Source: Achatina immaculata
Lineage: Eukaryota; Mollusca; Gastropoda; Stylommatophora; Achatinidae
Direction of reading: 5' to 3'
NCBI GenBank assembly: GCA_009760885.1
Contig: CM019719.1
Span: 27,585,084-27,649,083, forward strand
Length of the DNA: 64,000 bases
The notes beneath the pieces were generated by a model. The model was not told where the DNA came from and did no database searches. It saw only the letters and a list, made by a program, of their open reading frames with translations. Every line of letters starts with the position of its first letter. Within the stretch, counting starts at the first letter, position 1. The translations under genes were made by a program, and so were the position numbers. This document shows positions 38,601 to 44,600 of this stretch, piece after piece.

Positions 38601-41600
38601 TAAATCATATTTTGCCACTTTCTTTTAACCTTCTTGCAGTTTGTCTGTGTCAGATCCTTCAGCTGTTTAGTTCACATCTTTTATCTCGCACCTTTCTTCT
38701 GTCTCTTGTGGGCATGTATTGAAGTTTTCTGTCTTTTCACTAGAAAAGTCGGCAACATGTGTATGGTTTGCTGGATCTGTGCTAGGTGAAATTATGGATA
38801 TATGCCTTCCTCCATATTCAGGTTTGAAATAGTACAGGCAACTGCATGGGGAACTTTCTGAGCTTACTTTTACCATACAGTAAACGCAAGCCTTACTCTA
38901 CTAATAGTACAGTGGAATAATCAGTAACTAATAGCCATTCATTCATTCATTTGCACGTCCCTTCCGGAACTTTGCCTCCCTAACAGCACTCCTGTAAGCC
39001 TCTCGGTTGTGAGCAAGATGGCCTGCTGCTGATGCATCCATTTGCAGATCATCAACGATGTCTTGCAGCCATCTTCGCATTGGTCTTCCTCTCTTTCTTT
39101 TTCCCATTATGTACCCTTCCAAGACGGTCTTCTCTAGATTATCATGACGTTTAATGTGTCCAAAATATTTAAGTTTTTTCTCTTTAATCCTCTTTACTAG
39201 CCAGGCTTCTTCAATATTAAGTTCCTGTAGTATGGATATATTTGTTCTTTTTTGTGTCCATGATGTTCGAAGGAATCTTCTGTAGCATTTATATTCAAAG
39301 GCATTTAGGTGTTTCTCAGCTGTTTTGTAACTAACAGTACAGTGGAATAATCAGTAACTAATAGTACAGTGAAATAATCAGTAACTAATAGTACAGTGGA
39401 ATAATCAGTAACTAATAATACAGTGGAATAATCAGCAACTAATAGTACAGTTGAATAATCAGTAAATAACAGTACAGTGGAATAATCAGTAACTAATAGT
39501 ACAGTGAAATTATCAGCAACTAATAGTACAGTTGAATAATCAGTAACTAATAGTACAGTGGAATAATCAGTAACTAATAGTACAGTGAAATAATCAGCAA
39601 CTAATAGTACAGTTGAATAATCAGTAACTAATAGTACAGTGAAATAATCAGCAACTAATAGTACAGTTGAATAATCAGTAACTATGAACTACGTGTTGTA
39701 AAGTTGAATGTTTTCAACCGCTTTCTGAATAACGAATTTGCATGTTTCAAAAATGAAGATAAACAGAAACAAACAAACAAGCAAAAATAATATTTTCGTG
39801 TAGTGTCCAGTGCCTTATCTTTAACTCAAAACACGTGTGTACTTGAAACTTCCATTCTTATTTAAATTCGATCATGACCATTCCTCCCCCCCCCCAATTT
39901 CTCTCCCGACCCCTCCCCCCACCCCCAAGGGATATTTGAAAGCTGGTGCAAACATTCCACCCCTCCCTCTTCACAAACCATGTTAATTAACCTCTCTGTT
40001 TTCATCTGCTAGGGGCCACTGGAAGTCTTCTGGCTCCTCTTCTAAGACAAAGGAAAGCCTTCGGGCCCCCGGAACATTGCACAAGCTGGACCCCCTCTTC
40101 CCCCCCCCACACACACACATACCCACCACCCTTTGTTTACTTTTGCTTGTTTCACCCGTGACAAGTAAAACACTGCTTCCTGTTCTGTTTCAGGTGGAAG
40201 AAAAACGCTCTCTGTTCCTGGAAGCAGTCAAGTGGCAGCAGGACTATACTTTAGATGTGAGTGTAGCAAAGCAGTAGCATCAGCATCATACACAGGCGCA
40301 GTCATACTTGCTTAAAGCAGCAATACCTGGGCTAACGTGCATGTATAATAATGTATGCAGTCATGCTGTGGATAACTGTTCATATGATTTGCATAATCTT
40401 AAAAATAATTGCGAGTTACGAGGGGCGTTCAGAAAGTAATGCACGACATCGTTTTTCTTAGGAGCTGTTTATTCAAAAAGCATGAAATTTATACACAATA
40501 TACATTGATATGTCATGTAAACATCGATATTATTCAACATAATCCCCATCAACTTGTACGGCTTTACGCCAGGGCGAAACAAGTGCATGTATTCCTAGCC
40601 CGTACCAGATTTTCTCTTGATTATGTAACCATTTCTTCGCTGCATGAGTCACTCCTTCGTCATCTTCAAATCTTACTCCTCGGAGTGCACCTTTAAGTGA
40701 ACCAAACAGATGGAAATCTGAAGGTGCCAAATTGGGACTATGGGGTGGATGGGGTAGTACAGTCCAACCCAATTTGGTGCATGCTTCCCGTGTTGCCAGG
40801 CATGTGTGAGGGATCGCATTGTCATAAAGGAGAAGCAGGTCTGCTGGATTCTTGTGCGGCCAAACTCACGAAAACGTTGATTGAACTTTTTCAGTGTCAT
40901 AATATAAGCTGCGAATTGATTGTTTCTTCTCTTGGCATAACATCCACAAGAATCACACCTTCAATGTCCCACAAGACAGTGATCATGACCTTTCCAGCTG
41001 AAGGCGTTGTCTTGAATTTCTTTCTTCGTGGTGATTGCGGATGATGTCACTCCATTGACTGTCTTTTTGTCTCAAGTTCAAAATGATGTGCCCAGGTTTC
41101 ATCACCTGTTACGATCTTAGCCAAAAAGTTCTCTCCCTCAGCACTGAAACGCTCCAGCAGTTCAGAAGAAATTGCTTTCCTTTGCAATCGATGGCCATTT
41201 GTGAGACTTCGAGGAACCCATCTTGCGCAAACCTTAGAAAATCCGAGAGCTTCTATAACTGCATTTGCACTACCATTGCTGACTGACAGCTTTAAGGCCA
41301 ACTGTTGAGTAGTGATATACCTATCAGTAAGAACAATACCCTCAGCGCATTTCAACATTTCTGCCTTGGTGGCTGTGGCAGGACGTCCACAGCGCGGCCG
41401 ATCATGCAACTTCTTATCTCCACTATTTGATTATTTGATTCTCTGAACACAGCGACTGACTGCACTCCTGTCGACTGCAAAACTTCCATACACATCACAT
41501 AGACGTTTGTAAATATTCACAACAGTTTTCTTCTCTGCAACGAGAAATTCTATCACAATTCGCTGCTTATACCGCAAGTTGCTAACACGCTCCATTTCAA

Positions 41601-44600
41601 CGGTTAGGGCAGCCATATTCTTTGGCCGGTTGCAGTGCAATTTGGCTCACACAATCGGCACATGCCACATTTAAAGTGTGCAAAATTTCATGCTTCCATC
41701 TTCATTATTAGCTGAAAAAAAAAACCGATGTGGTGCATTACTTTCTGAGCGCCCCTCGTATATCAACGTGAAATAGCAGGTTGAACTACATATTTTACTT
41801 CTGCGGTATGGGAAAAGACGCTGTCGGAGTTGGCAATCGGCGACCCATAGCTGGCATGGCAGAAACAGGGGTGGTGAGACATAACTGGCCAGGACCCTGT
41901 CCTATCTCTCTGTCTGTACGTCTAATAACAGATCTAGCCTGGCTAACGGGGTATGGATCGCCACAGTCCTCATGGCAGTGGGGTCTGTTGAAGAAGCGTT
42001 GTACAACCTCCCCTTATTTTTTTTTCAGTCCCTGTGTGAAGTTAAAAACCAAGATATGGGCGTTGCCTTTTTAGCAGACTCCACTGACTTGCAGACTACG
42101 GCGTTAGTCAGGCCTGGCCTGTTACTAAGGGGTACCATTGGAGTGTGTCTTCACCCCCCCCCCCCCCCCCCCACCCAAGGGAATCCCCAGCACGGAATCC
42201 AAATATCCATACACAAAACCTCAAAAACTGCAACTTTTGAGGGAAACAGCAGGAGTTAACAAAAGCAAATGAAATGTGAAACAAAAAAAAAACACAAAAT
42301 ACATCTTTTCTGTTACTGCTTTTGTTTTAAACAAATACAAGGCACAAATGAATCTTTAGTATAAGTTGAACACTGGAGATATCTAGTGCTAAATTTGGGC
42401 AAAAGCTAAAGAAGCTACAGCTTAGGGCGTAACAAAATGTTATTTTTAGCACGGAGAATCCTAGTTTCACATAGCCTAGGGTCTCAACAAATAAAAATCT
42501 GTAACTTAGGGCCTTATCATGTCTAAATCCAGCACTGGATATCTCTGCATAATTTAAATGCAAACGATACAGATTTAGCTCCGATAAATTTTTAATATGC
42601 TTCCCAATCGATTCATTTTAATCAGGATATAACAATATTCTTCCCCTATAAGAGACTATTATTGTTATGTTCATTCTTTCCCTATAAGACAATATTGTTG
42701 TTATGTTCATTCTTCCCCTATAAGACAATATTGTTATGTTCATTCTTCCCCTATAAGACACTATTGTTGTTATGTTCATTCTTTCCCTATAAGACACTAT
42801 TGTTGTTATGTTCATTCTTCCCCTATAAGACAATATTGTTGTTATGTTCATTCTTCCCCTATAAGACACTATTGTTGTTATGTTCACCAGTGTGGGGGCC
42901 TAACACATACAAAACGTGGCTTAAGTTGAATGCCTGAGGAGAAATACATTTTTTACCAAATATCTGGGCTGATGTCCGAACTGAACTGCCATCTGAGTCC
43001 ACTATGATGAAGCGATTACCCCAAGATTAATTAATTCCTTCACGATCTTCCGTGTTCCGTTCATTCACAGCTGTCGCGTGCACGCATGCGCACTCCAGAT
43101 CATTCACTAGTACATTTTTTTTTTATTTTAGCTTTCTACAAATTTTTTTAACACAGATTTGCAAGCCACGCAAATGATTTTCGTTTGTATTTTTTTTTTG
43201 TTTGTTTCGTGGGTTTCTTCCATTTTTTTTTCAGAATTGTAACAAAATTTTTTATGTACATTTAAAAAAAAGTATTTGGTAAATTCCCAGATTTGTAGAG
43301 GTCCCTTATTCTGGGACATTTTGAACTGGAATATCATGCCATGTTTGTTAGTACAGTGTGTTGTGATGTACTGTGCTATCTGCAGGAAACTCTCTAAAGT
43401 AAAGAACAGAACACCAGCACAACTCCTTCGGATCATCAGAGGAAGTACCTCCCTCTGTCCCAGAATATATTAATCAGTTTATACACTAAGATTTAAAGAT
43501 GTAACACTATTTGTACAATATTAACAGCATTACACTTTAAGAAAATAACTAATTTTCTAAAAGGCACTATTTTATGTTTTGTATAGTCAAATACATTCTT
43601 CAAATCGTTTTTTTTTTTTTGGCAGACAATTTTAGGTTATGGAATAGATCTTCACATGCTGGGATTGAGAGAGGCTGCAGAAGAGATGGGTATACCAACG
43701 CCTGACATCTTCAAAGATCCTTCATACAAGGAGCTCATTACCTTTCGCCTGTCAACAAGTCAGGTATGACAGCATCCATGCTAACACTATCAGCTAATCC
43801 AGGTTTGACTGCCACAGCTTTAGCACTGGAATAATTTGCTTATTCTGCTGCAGAATGTGTCACAGAAAAACATCTCTTTTTCTGCTTTCCCATTCAGCTT
43901 TTGAAAAGAGAGCCTCATTTTAACTCCTCTGGTTTGAGATAATTGACAATTTGATATGACTAAAACCAGAGAGGAGTTGTTATATTAGAAAATACGAGTA
44001 TAACTAAACTTTCACTGCCAGCAGAACGAGACCTCGTTATCCATCCACACTAGCAGGTCTCAAGCTTTTCCTGTTAGCGAACCTCAGAAATCCATATTTT
44101 TTTTCTGCAGACTCCTAAGAATCATCCACCACCTGGTGGTAAAATAAAAAAACCCTTCACGTACTTTCGGTATTTGACATAATCTAGTCTTTCTGTGCAG
44201 ACCCTCACCTAGCAAACCTCTTATTCAGGGCTGAGATGAACGCTGAAAGTTCAGCTACAAATATGCTTTTTATACAATCTCAGCCTGGATGGCTGAGCAG
44301 AGATCGATGTCTTCTTGTTTAAATCTGTACTAGAAATTAAGGAAAGTCAATGAAATCCACCATTTCAATAGAATGTTTATGTTGCTACTAGATCATCATA
44401 GCAATTACAGTGAATTCAAACTGGTTGCTACAAGCAGACAAAACAACAAAACAACAAGAAACATTCCATTTGCACAGTTATAATTTACTAAATTTGACTA
44501 CAGTTTTTTTGGTTTTTTTTTGTAGACGTAAGTTGGCCGTGTAATCTTCCAACATCTGATAAACATTCTCCAACATGTGATATAAAAATGTCCCAGTATC

